From: Legionellaceae bacterium
GTDB taxonomy: Bacteria; Pseudomonadota; Gammaproteobacteria; Legionellales; Legionellaceae
Length of the DNA stretch: 12,361 bases
Direction of reading: 5' to 3'
Assembly (NCBI GenBank): GCA_947470005.1
Contig: CANISA010000017.1
Coordinates: 1 to 12,361, forward strand
The notes under the pieces were generated by a model. It was not told the DNA's origin. It was given only the letters and a program-made list of their open reading frames with translations, and made no database searches. Position numbers and translations under genes: made by a program. This document shows, in pieces, positions 1-5,885 of the stretch (within the stretch, counting starts at the first letter, position 1; every line of letters begins with the position of its first letter).

Positions 1-452
1 TCCGAGGCGGCGGCAAAAAACCTTGGAATCAAAAAGGGACCGGCCGCGCACGCGCAGGCACCATTCGAAGCCCACTGTGGCGCTCGGGTGGAGTGACTTT
101 TGCATCAAAAAAACGAGATTATTCACAAAAGTTTAATAAAAAAATGTACAAAGGCGCAATGCGTAGTATAATTGCCGAGCTCTACCGTACAGGCCATTTA
201 ATTGTGGTCAGTGACTTTCAATGCAATACATTGAAGACAAAAGACTTTCAGGCCAAGATGCAGGCGCTTAATTTAGAAAACGCCCTGATTGTCCTGCAAG
301 AAGTTGGGGAATTTGAATATTTGGCTTCGCGCAACCTGATTGACTACGAGCTTTGTGATGTTGCTTCAATTGATCCGGTTAGTTTGCTTCGTTACAAGCG
401 TGTCTTGATAACAGCTGATGCCATTAGAACGCTGGAGGAACAGTTACAATGA
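1..452 (+). CDS. rplD: 50S ribosomal protein L4, 3' part (5' end cut by window)
   Basis: L4 is a primary 23S rRNA-binding protein whose extended loop lines the peptide exit tunnel; in E. coli it also represses the S10 operon. Reading is open from base 3 to the TGA at 450-452, about 149 residues of a protein usually near 200. The first visible residues, with KKPWNQKGTGRAR and then SPLWRSGG, are the conserved arginine/glycine-rich loop, so the gene continues upstream and the GTG at 93 is an internal valine codon, not a start. The C-terminal half keeps NKKMYKGA and the IDPVSLL...ITADAI end. The stop overlaps the rplW start (ATGA), which suggests translational coupling. The first 90 bases are clearly richer in G+C than what follows, partly because of Gly/Arg/Ala/Pro codons. 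Identification is secure. Confidence 0.96.
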   Translation, partial: RGGGKKPWNQKGTGRARAGTIRSPLWRSGGVTFASKKRDYSQKFNKKMYKGAMRSIIAELYRTGHLIVVSDFQCNTLKTKDFQAKMQALNLENALIVLQEVGEFEYLASRNLIDYELCDVASIDPVSLLRYKRVLITADAIRTLEEQLQ

Positions 453-745
453 ATGCTGAACGATTGCTAATGGTTCTTCGAGAGCCAATTGTTTCCGAAA
501 AAACCACACGGATGGCGGATAGACTTAAGCAATTTACTTTTTGCGTCTTGAGCACCGCGACAAAGCCAGAAATTAAGATGGCTGTTGAGCATTTGTTTAA
601 CGTTAAAGTCAAACATGTCGGTGTTTTAACTGTAAAAGGAAAAACAAAACGCTTTAAACAACGGACAGGGACTCAGTCTGATTGGAAAAAAGCGTACGTT
701 TCTTTGCACGCAGGTTATGACATTGATTTCACTGTGACTGAATAG
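449..745 (+). CDS. rplW: 50S ribosomal protein L23
   Basis: L23 sits at the exit of the peptide tunnel and is the docking site for trigger factor and SRP. The 98-residue product has the family length. It opens with ERLLMVLREPIVSEK; Glu17 in VSEK corresponds to E. coli Glu18, the chaperone contact residue. The middle segment KPEIKMAVEHLFNVKV and the basic loop KGKTKRFKQRTG followed by SDWKKAYV are typical. The ATG at 449 overlaps the rplD stop by four bases, so ribosomes probably re-initiate here without a separate strong ribosome binding site. It lies between rplD and rplB, as in every standard S10 operon. Confidence 0.97.
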   Translation: MNAERLLMVLREPIVSEKTTRMADRLKQFTFCVLSTATKPEIKMAVEHLFNVKVKHVGVLTVKGKTKRFKQRTGTQSDWKKAYVSLHAGYDIDFTVTE

Positions 746-756
746 GGCAGAATAAG

Positions 757-1584
757 ATGGCATTATTAAAATCAAAACCAACGTCACCTGGGAAACGGGG
801 TGAGATCCGAGTGGTCCACCACCATCTCCATAAAGGGAAGCCACACGCCGCATTGCTTGAAAAACTAAGTAAAACAGGTGGTCGCAATAACCAAGGTCGA
901 ATCACCGTTCGTCATATCGGCGGTGGATCTCGCGCACATTATCGCCTGGTTGACTTTAAACGCACGAAAGATGGCATTGAAGGCAAGGTTGAGCGGATAG
1001 AATATGATCCAAATCGATCGGCCCTTATCGCTTTGATTCTTTACAAAGATGGAGAACGGCGTTACATTATCGCTCCAGCAGGTTTGAAGCAAGACGATGT
1101 GATCGTCAGTGGTCAAGACTCACCAATCAGTACTGGTAATTGTCTGCCACTGAAAAACATTCCAATGGGCACAACGATTCACTGTGTTGAGCTTAAGCCT
1201 GGAAAAGGCGCGCAAATGATTCGAAGTGCTGGTTGCAGCGCACAAATCGTTGCGAAGGAAGGTGCGTATGCGACGATCAGACTTCGCTCGACTGAAATGA
1301 GAAAAGTCTTGTTGACGTGCCGCGCTGTGATCGGCGAGGTAAGTAACAGTGAACATAGTCTGCGTGTATTAGGCAAAGCAGGCGCATCACGCTGGCGTGG
1401 GATTCGTCCTACTGTTCGTGGTGTTGCAATGAACCCTGTTGATCACCCGCATGGTGGTGGTGAAGGTCGTACTTCGGGTGGGCGCCATCCAGTGTCTCCA
1501 TGGGGTGTGCCAACGAAAGGGTATAAAACACGATCCAACAAACGAACTGACCATTTTATTGTCAGACGACGTAAGAAGAAATAA
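757..1584 (+). CDS. rplB: 50S ribosomal protein L2
   Basis: L2 is the most conserved large-subunit protein. It binds 23S rRNA near the peptidyl transferase centre and supports subunit association. The product is 275 residues (E. coli 273). It shows the N-terminal OB-like and central SH3-like parts, with GGRNNQGRIT at 41-50, EYDPNRSALIALI at about 82-94 and KAGASRWRGIRPTVRGVAMNP at about 207-226. The DHPHGGGEG motif follows; His230 matches the functionally important E. coli His229. The basic tail ends RRRKKK. The ATG at 757 lies 11 bases after the rplW stop and gives the expected N-terminus. The ribosome binding site (AATAAGA-type) is weak, so expression may rely on coupling to rplW. Confidence 0.98.
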   Translation: MALLKSKPTSPGKRGEIRVVHHHLHKGKPHAALLEKLSKTGGRNNQGRITVRHIGGGSRAHYRLVDFKRTKDGIEGKVERIEYDPNRSALIALILYKDGERRYIIAPAGLKQDDVIVSGQDSPISTGNCLPLKNIPMGTTIHCVELKPGKGAQMIRSAGCSAQIVAKEGAYATIRLRSTEMRKVLLTCRAVIGEVSNSEHSLRVLGKAGASRWRGIRPTVRGVAMNPVDHPHGGGEGRTSGGRHPVSPWGVPTKGYKTRSNKRTDHFIVRRRKKK

Positions 1585-1600
1585 TTAAGAGGGTATCCAA

Positions 1601-1879
1601 GTGGCTCGTTCTGTAAGAAAAGGTCCTTTTATCGATCGTCATTTGCTTAATAAAGTAGAAGCGACGATCGCAACAAAATCTAAAAAACCAATTAAAACTT
1701 GGTCTAGGCGCTCAACGATTGTTCCTGAAATGATCGATTTAACAATTGCTGTGCATAATGGGAAAGACCATGTTCCGGTTTACATTACGGATAACATGGT
1801 GGGTCATAAGTTAGGTGAGTTTGCCATGACTCGTACGTTTAAAGGCCATTCTGGCGACAGAAAAGCCAAAGGTAAATAA
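1601..1879 (+). CDS. rpsS: 30S ribosomal protein S19
   Basis: S19 sits in the small-subunit head, pairs with S13 and touches the A-site region and inter-subunit bridges. The 92-residue product starts at GTG 1601 (MARSVRKGPFIDRHLL), preceded by an AGAGGG ribosome binding site at about 1588-1593. The GTG is supported because the first residues match the family and no upstream alternative fits. Conserved blocks are KKPIKTWSRRSTIVPEMIDLTIAVHNG, PVYITDNMVGHKLGEFAMTRTFKGH and the lysine-rich end. It lies 16 bases after rplB and 9 before rplV. Confidence 0.97.
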   Translation: MARSVRKGPFIDRHLLNKVEATIATKSKKPIKTWSRRSTIVPEMIDLTIAVHNGKDHVPVYITDNMVGHKLGEFAMTRTFKGHSGDRKAKGK

Positions 1880-1888
1880 GAGGCGGCG

Positions 1889-2224
1889 ATGGAAGTTACA
1901 GCAAAGTTAAAAAGCGCACCATTATCAGCTCAAAAAGCTCGATTGGTTGCTGACATGGTTCGAAACATGAATGTGTCTCGAGCGCTCGGAGTACTTCGGT
2001 TTACCTCGAAGAAAGGAGCCCAGTTTATCCTTAAATTATTGGAGTCTGCTGTTGCTAATGCAGAGCATAATAAAGGTGCTGATGTCGACGAATTAAAGAT
2101 AGGCATGATCTGTGTGGATGAGGCCCCTTCTTTAAAGCGAGTTAGTCCACGTGCGAAAGGTCGAGCGAATCGAATTACTAAGCGTACCTGCCACATCACC
2201 ATTAAAGTATCTTACGGGGAATAG
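1889..2224 (+). CDS. rplV: 50S ribosomal protein L22
   Basis: L22 binds all six domains of 23S rRNA, and its beta-hairpin forms part of the exit-tunnel constriction. The product is 111 residues, close to the E. coli 110. It begins MEVTAKLKSAPLSAQKARLVADMVR and contains the SAVANAEHN helix. The tunnel hairpin sequence PRAKGRANRITKRTCHITI, where macrolide-resistance changes are known in other species, looks intact. An AGAGGCGG ribosome binding site lies just upstream at about 1879-1886. Only two bases separate its stop from the rpsC start. Confidence 0.97.
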   Translation: MEVTAKLKSAPLSAQKARLVADMVRNMNVSRALGVLRFTSKKGAQFILKLLESAVANAEHNKGADVDELKIGMICVDEAPSLKRVSPRAKGRANRITKRTCHITIKVSYGE

Positions 2225-2226
2225 CA

Positions 2227-2886
2227 ATGGGACAGAAAGTAAATCCAATCGGCATCCGCCTTTGTATCGTGAAAAAATGGAATTCCAATTGGTATGCGAC
2301 AAATAAAAATTATGCGCGCCTGTTAAACCAAGATATTAATCTTCGCAAAGAGCTAAAAAAGAAATTAATGTCAGCTGCTGTAAGCCGGATTCAAATTGAT
2401 CGGCCTGCCAATAATGCGATCATTACCATTCATACTGCACGGCCTGGCGTTTTAATTGGTAAGAAAGGCGGCGGGATTGATGCATTGCGCAGCGAGATTT
2501 CTAAAAAGCTGGGCGTTCCAGTTCATTTAAATATTGAAGAGATTCGTAAGCCTGAACTTGACTCGACTTTGGTGGCAGAGAGCATTGCTCAACAGTTAGA
2601 GCAACGCGTGATGTTTCGTCGCGCGATGAAGAGAGCAGTTACATCGGCACTCAAGTCCGGAGCTAAAGGGATCAAAATTACCGTCAGTGGACGTCTTGGT
2701 GGTGCTGAAATAGCCCGAAGTGAGACGTATCGAGAAGGGCGGGTTCCTTTGCATACTTTCCGTGCTGATATTGATTATGGTACGGCAGAGTCAAAGACAA
2801 CCTACGGAATTATTGGTGTGAAGGTTTGGATCTTCAAGGGCGAAAATGTGCCCCAGAAAACCCGAGACGCCGCGAGTAGCAAGTGA
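2227..2886 (+). CDS. rpsC: 30S ribosomal protein S3
   Basis: S3 lies at the mRNA entry channel of the small subunit and, with S4 and S5, contributes to mRNA unwinding. The start GQKVNPIGIRL is diagnostic. The type II KH domain shows VLIGKKGGGIDALR at about 75-88. RRAMKRA at 131-137 carries Arg131 and Lys135, the numbering equivalents of the E. coli helicase-related residues. The C-terminal domain has SGRLGGAEIARSE, REGRVPLHT and DIDYG. Length is 219 residues against 233 in E. coli; the shortfall is in the variable C-terminal tail, and the core is complete. ATG 2227 follows rplV by two bases, with GGGGA overlapping the rplV end as the likely ribosome binding site. Confidence 0.97.
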   Translation: MGQKVNPIGIRLCIVKKWNSNWYATNKNYARLLNQDINLRKELKKKLMSAAVSRIQIDRPANNAIITIHTARPGVLIGKKGGGIDALRSEISKKLGVPVHLNIEEIRKPELDSTLVAESIAQQLEQRVMFRRAMKRAVTSALKSGAKGIKITVSGRLGGAEIARSETYREGRVPLHTFRADIDYGTAESKTTYGIIGVKVWIFKGENVPQKTRDAASSK

Positions 2887-2902
2887 GTGAGGATTAACAA
2901 TT

Positions 2903-3316
2903 ATGTTACAGCCAAAACGAACAAAATTTCGAAAGCAGATGAAAGGTCGAAACCGTGGGCTTGCACAACGAGGATCTAGTGTAAGCTTTGGTGAGTTTGG
3001 TTTGAAAGCGCTTGAGCGTGGTCGATTGACTGCTCGGCAAATTGAAGCCGCTAGACGTGCTATGACTCGCCATGTTAAGCGGGATGGGAAAATTTGGATC
3101 CGTGTTTTTCCGGATAAACCGATTACCCAAAAGCCACTTGAAGTACGGATGGGCAAGGGAAAAGGAAGTGTTGAATATTGGGTTGCTCTAATTCAACCAG
3201 GTAAAATTTTGTTTGAGATGGAAGGTGTCTCGCGAGAGCTTGCAATTGAAGCCTTTGATTTGGCTAAAGCTAAACTTCCGTTCAAAGTCATGTTCGAAGA
3301 ACGGAAGGTGATGTAA
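2903..3316 (+). CDS. rplP: 50S ribosomal protein L16
   Basis: L16 binds near the A site and helps position the acceptor arm of aminoacyl-tRNA. The product is 137 residues (E. coli 136) and starts MLQPKRTKFRKQMKGRNRGLAQRG. Conserved blocks are GRLTARQIEAARRAM and RVFPDKPITQKPLEVRMGKGKGSVEYWVA. Arg82 aligns with E. coli Arg81, the residue hydroxylated by a dedicated oxygenase in that species; whether that happens here cannot be seen. GAGGATT at about 2889-2895 serves as ribosome binding site. The TAA stop shares one base with the rpmC ATG (TAATG). Confidence 0.98.
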   Translation: MLQPKRTKFRKQMKGRNRGLAQRGSSVSFGEFGLKALERGRLTARQIEAARRAMTRHVKRDGKIWIRVFPDKPITQKPLEVRMGKGKGSVEYWVALIQPGKILFEMEGVSRELAIEAFDLAKAKLPFKVMFEERKVM

Positions 3317-3534
3317 TGAGTAAGTTAAGCGATTTGAAACAAGTATTAAGGCAAATGACGCCAGAAGAATTGCAAAAGGAACTGCTGGTTATTCGCAGAA
3401 CCCAATTTAACTTGCGGATGAAAGCAGTGAATGGTGCATTAGAAAAACCACATCTCGTTACCGAGGCAAGAAAAACGATTGCTCGAATAAAAACGTTGAT
3501 GACTGAAAAGGCGGGCGAAAGTCATGTTGAATAA
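3316..3534 (+). CDS. rpmC: 50S ribosomal protein L29
   Basis: L29 is a small two-helix protein beside the tunnel exit, next to L23. The 72-residue product is slightly longer than the E. coli 63, with a few extra residues at both ends. It keeps the long-helix signature RRTQFNLRMKAVNGALEKPH and the second helix with ARKTIARIKTLMTEK. The last codons (ESHVE) are read through the start of rpsQ, an 11-base overlap. It begins at the TAATG junction with rplP, with AGGTG at about 3306-3310 as a plausible binding site. Confidence 0.95.
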   Translation: MSKLSDLKQVLRQMTPEELQKELLVIRRTQFNLRMKAVNGALEKPHLVTEARKTIARIKTLMTEKAGESHVE

Positions 3535-3775
3535 TGAATCAAGTGCACGGACAGTGGTTGGGAAGGTGCGTAGTAATAAAATGCAAAAGACGATTGTCGT
3601 TGTGATTGAACGGATAGTAAAACATCCTAAATACGGGAAAATCATGAAGCGCCGAACAACGCTTCATGCTCATGATGAAAGTCAAGTTTGTAAAATTGGC
3701 GACACCGTAAGGATTCGCGAGTCAAGACCTATCTCCAAATTGAAAAATTGGGTGCTTGTAGACGTTATTTCCTGA
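3524..3775 (+). CDS. rpsQ: 30S ribosomal protein S17
   Basis: S17 is an OB-fold primary 16S rRNA-binding protein needed early in 30S assembly. The 83-residue product matches the family length. Its core is GKVRSNKMQKTIVVVIERIVKHPKYGKIMKRRT followed by LHAHDE, KIGDTVRIRESRPISKLKNW and the LVDVI end. The ATG at 3524 lies inside the last codons of rpmC. No other ATG or GTG gives a sensible N-terminus, since the next in-frame ATG would delete the first beta strand. The purine-rich AAGG at about 3508-3511 is distant, so translation is probably coupled to rpmC. This is the last gene of the S10 operon. Confidence 0.95.
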   Translation: MLNNESSARTVVGKVRSNKMQKTIVVVIERIVKHPKYGKIMKRRTTLHAHDESQVCKIGDTVRIRESRPISKLKNWVLVDVIS

Positions 3776-3794
3776 TCGCTCAAGGCTAAATTAC

Positions 3795-3823
3795 TTTTAA
3801 AATACCAATAGGGCTGGTATAAT
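3795..3823 (+). promoter_or_regulatory. Probable spc operon promoter (extended -10)
   Basis: In the 89-base gap between rpsQ and rplN there is a perfect TATAAT at 3818-3823 preceded by TGG at 3815-3817, an extended -10 element. The hexamer 17 bases upstream (TTTTAA, 3795-3800) is a poor -35; TTACTT at 3791-3796 looks better but lies 21 bases away. An extended -10 can work with a weak -35. Transcription would start near 3830, leaving about 35 leader bases before the rplN ATG. In E. coli the spc promoter occupies this same junction, so position and sequence agree. No activity can be shown from sequence. Confidence 0.7.
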
Positions 3824-3835
3824 AATCAGCCTTTT
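3811..3835 (+). terminator. Terminator-like hairpin at the end of the S10 operon, enclosing the spc -10 box
   Basis: GGCTG at 3812-3816 pairs with CAGCC at 3827-3831. A G-T wobble (3817/3826) and a T-A pair (3818/3825) extend the stem to seven pairs around a six-base loop, and TTTT follows at 3832-3835. That is the form of a weak intrinsic terminator for transcripts arriving from rpsQ. The T-run is short and the stem modest, so partial read-through is likely. The TATAAT of the spc promoter falls in the loop and the upper stem, so the two elements share bases. Confidence 0.45.
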
Positions 3836-3864
3836 CTGGTCGACTGTTAGAGCTGGAGAATAGA

Positions 3865-4230
3865 ATGATACAAATGCAGACAGTGCTCGATGTCGCAGAT
3901 AATAGCGGTGCACGCAAAGTGATGTGTATCAAGGTGCTAGGGGGCTCTCACCGCCGCTATGCACGTGTGGGTGATGTGATCAAAGTCAGTGTTAAAGACG
4001 CGATCCCACGCAGTAAAGTTAAAAAAGGTTCGGTAATGAATGCAGTGGTTGTTCGTACAGCTGCCGGTGTTCGTCGTGACGATGGTTCTCTTATTCGTTT
4101 TGATGGTAACGCGGCCGTCTTATTGAACAATCAACATGAGCCGATTGGAACCCGCATTTTCGGACCAGTCACTCGGGAGCTGAGGGAACGGTTTATGAAA
4201 ATTATTTCCCTTGCCGCTGAAGTACTGTAG
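3865..4230 (+). CDS. rplN: 50S ribosomal protein L14
   Basis: L14 is a five-stranded beta-barrel protein at the subunit interface that contacts 16S rRNA helix 14 and pairs with L19. The 121-residue product starts MIQMQTVLDVADNSGARKVMCIKVLGGSHRRYA, nearly the E. coli sequence, and has RVGDVIKVSVKDAIPR, KKGSVMNAVVVRT, RFDGNAAVLLNN and PIGTRIFGPVTRELR. It is two residues shorter than E. coli L14, by single-residue gaps after LLNN and after RELR. GGAG at about 3855-3858 is a good ribosome binding site. It is the first gene of the spc operon. Confidence 0.97.
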   Translation: MIQMQTVLDVADNSGARKVMCIKVLGGSHRRYARVGDVIKVSVKDAIPRSKVKKGSVMNAVVVRTAAGVRRDDGSLIRFDGNAAVLLNNQHEPIGTRIFGPVTRELRERFMKIISLAAEVL

Positions 4231-4242
4231 GAAGGATAAGCT

Positions 4243-4569
4243 ATGAAACGTATAAAGAAAAACGATACGGTGATCATCACAACCGGGAAAAGCAAAAACC
4301 ATATTGGTAAAGTTCTTCGCGTGTTGGGACAGAAGCTGGTTGTCGAAGGTGCAAACCTGATGAAAAAGCATGTCAAGCCGAACCCTCAGTTGCAGCAACC
4401 GGGTGGTATCGTCACCATGGAAGCAGCACTGGATTGTTCGAATGTGGCTATGTATAATCCGCAGACCAAAAAAGCGGATAAAATTGGCTTTAAATACATT
4501 GAAAAAGACGGCAAGCCTAATAAGGTTCGCTATTTTAAATCCAATCAAGAATTAGTTGACCTTGTTTAA
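4243..4569 (+). CDS. rplX: 50S ribosomal protein L24
   Basis: L24 is an assembly-initiator protein that binds the 5' domain of 23S rRNA. The 108-residue product starts MKRIKKNDTVIITTGKSKNHIGKVLRVLG, a KOW motif, and continues VVEGANLMKKHVKPNPQLQQPGGIVTMEAALDCSNVAMYNP. The C-terminal part (KADKIGFKYIEKDGKPNKVRYFKSN) is typical of bacterial L24, and the total is only slightly longer than the E. coli 104. AGGAAGGAT at about 4210-4218 (around the rplN stop) is a strong ribosome binding site for ATG 4243 only if a downstream part is used; GGATAAG is nearest. Confidence 0.96.
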   Translation: MKRIKKNDTVIITTGKSKNHIGKVLRVLGQKLVVEGANLMKKHVKPNPQLQQPGGIVTMEAALDCSNVAMYNPQTKKADKIGFKYIEKDGKPNKVRYFKSNQELVDLV

Positions 4570-4581
4570 TAGGTGATCCAG

Positions 4582-5133
4582 ATGGCCAGATTGAAAGAAT
4601 TTTATAAGAAAGAAGTGGTTGGTAAACTCATGGAACAGTTTGGCTATGCCAACGTCATGCAAGTCCCCAAACTGAAAAAAATTACGTTGAACATGGGTGT
4701 CGGTGAAGCAGTCGGTGATAAAAAAGTCATGAACTTTGCTTTGGATGACATGACACGAATAGCGGGACAAAAACCGGTTACTACGCTGGCAAAAAAATCA
4801 ATTGCTGGTTTTAAAATTCGTGAAGACTGGCCTATTGGATGCAAGGTTACGTTGAGAAATCAGCGCATGTATGAGTTTCTTGATCGGTTAATTACTATTG
4901 CCCTGCCTCGTGTTCGGGATTTTCGTGGCTTAAACCCAAAGTCATTTGATGGCACAGGAAATTACAGCATGGGTATTCACGAGCAAATCGTTTTTCCCGA
5001 AATTGATTTTGATAAAATTGACACTATTCGTGGGCTCGATATATGCATCACGACAAGTGCCAAAACAAATCAAGAGGCACGAGCACTGCTCGAGGCATTC
5101 AATTTTCCTTTAAAAGATAGAGTTCGCAAATAA
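4582..5133 (+). CDS. rplE: 50S ribosomal protein L5
   Basis: L5 is part of the central protuberance, binds 5S rRNA and contacts the P-site tRNA elbow. From ATG 4582 the product is 183 residues (E. coli 179) and begins MARLKEFYKKEVVGKLMEQF, which lines up with E. coli MAKLHDYYKDEVV. An upstream in-frame GTG at 4573 would add only three residues. ATG 4582 is preferred because AGGTG at 4571-4575 then lies six bases upstream and contains that GTG. Conserved segments are ITLNMGVGEA, GQKPVTT.AKKSIAGFKIR, PIGCKVTLR, PRVRDFRG and the FDGTGNYSMGIHEQ.FPEI block. In E. coli S8 represses the spc operon by binding mRNA at this start; a matching stem is not obvious here. Confidence 0.97.
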   Translation: MARLKEFYKKEVVGKLMEQFGYANVMQVPKLKKITLNMGVGEAVGDKKVMNFALDDMTRIAGQKPVTTLAKKSIAGFKIREDWPIGCKVTLRNQRMYEFLDRLITIALPRVRDFRGLNPKSFDGTGNYSMGIHEQIVFPEIDFDKIDTIRGLDICITTSAKTNQEARALLEAFNFPLKDRVRK

Positions 5134-5145
5134 AAGGGTGTCACT

Positions 5146-5448
5146 GTGGCTAAAAAATCAATGCTTGAACGCGAAGCAAAAAAAGAGATTCTTGTTGAAA
5201 AACATCGATCTCGACGACTTGAGCTAAAGAAAATCATCAAATCCTCATTTGACTTTGATAAAGTCAGGGCAGCACAAGAGGCCTTAGAAAAATTGCCTCT
5301 TAATTCAAACCCTGTTCGTCATAGCACGCGGTGTCAGCAATGTGGGCGTCCACATGCTGTTTATCGCAAGTTCGGACTATGTCGGATTTGTTTGCGCCAG
5401 CAATTGATGACCGGAAACGTAACCGGCGGTAGAAAATCAAGCTGGTAA
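5146..5448 (+). CDS. rpsN: 30S ribosomal protein S14, long form with four-cysteine zinc knuckle
   Basis: S14 sits in the small-subunit head with S3 and S19. It has 100 residues, the length of the E. coli-type long form, with the N-terminal helix MAKKSMLEREAKKE and the insert typical of that form. Unlike E. coli S14, which has lost its zinc site, this protein keeps Cys63-x2-Cys66 and Cys79-x2-Cys82, spaced like the zinc site of the short Bacillus-type S14 (CxxC-x12-CxxC). The end GGRKSSW matches the family KKASW end. The GTG start at 5146 is supported by the MAKKSM N-terminus and by AAGGGTG at about 5134-5140. Gene identity is certain; zinc binding is inferred from the cysteines. Confidence 0.96.
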   Translation: MAKKSMLEREAKKEILVEKHRSRRLELKKIIKSSFDFDKVRAAQEALEKLPLNSNPVRHSTRCQQCGRPHAVYRKFGLCRICLRQQLMTGNVTGGRKSSW

Positions 5449-5472
5449 TTTTTAAATTGTTGGAGAACGACT

Positions 5473-5868
5473 GTGAGTATGCAAGATCCAGTAGCGGATA
5501 TGTTGACTAGAATTCGCAATGGGCAACAAGCTAAACATCAGCATGTGAAGTTTATTTCATCGATTTTAAAAGAAGAAATCGCACGTGTTTTGAAAGAAGA
5601 AGGTTATATTGCTGATTACTGTGTAGAGGCGTTAGAAAATAATCTGAAGTCGATTACCCTACACCTTAAATATTATCATGGTCGCCCTGTTATTGAGCGT
5701 ATTAAACGCATCAGTAGACCAGGTCTTCGTGTGTATAAATCAGCTAAAGATTTGTCTGCTGTTCCAGGGTTTGGTGTTTCTATTTTATCAACCTCTAGGG
5801 GCGTAATGACGCATGTAGCTGCCCGTACCAATGGTGTTGGTGGTGAAGTCATTTGTGAAGTGGCTTAA
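5473..5868 (+). CDS. rpsH: 30S ribosomal protein S8
   Basis: S8 is a primary 16S rRNA-binding protein of the central domain and, in E. coli, the translational repressor of the spc operon. The 131-residue product begins at GTG 5473 (MSMQDPVADMLTRIRNGQQA), identical to the E. coli N-terminus for its first six residues; GGAGAA at about 5462-5467 supports this start over the ATG two codons later. Conserved C-terminal blocks are RISRPGLRVYKS, GFGVSILSTSRGVMTHVAAR and GVGGEVICEVA. The STSxGVMT segment is part of the RNA-binding C-terminal domain. The 24-base gap after rpsN contains only this ribosome binding site. Confidence 0.97.
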   Translation: MSMQDPVADMLTRIRNGQQAKHQHVKFISSILKEEIARVLKEEGYIADYCVEALENNLKSITLHLKYYHGRPVIERIKRISRPGLRVYKSAKDLSAVPGFGVSILSTSRGVMTHVAARTNGVGGEVICEVA

Positions 5869-5885
5869 TACGAACGAGGATTAAC

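Noticed and set aside
93..452. GTG at 93 as the start of a short separate gene
   Set aside because: The frame is open to the window edge and the residues before 93 match the conserved L4 loop, so this is the middle of rplD.
4120..4548. Long open frame on the minus strand opposite rplN/rplX (and similar frames elsewhere)
   Set aside because: These lie fully inside conserved plus-strand ribosomal genes, have no binding site or recognisable domain, and look like antisense shadows.
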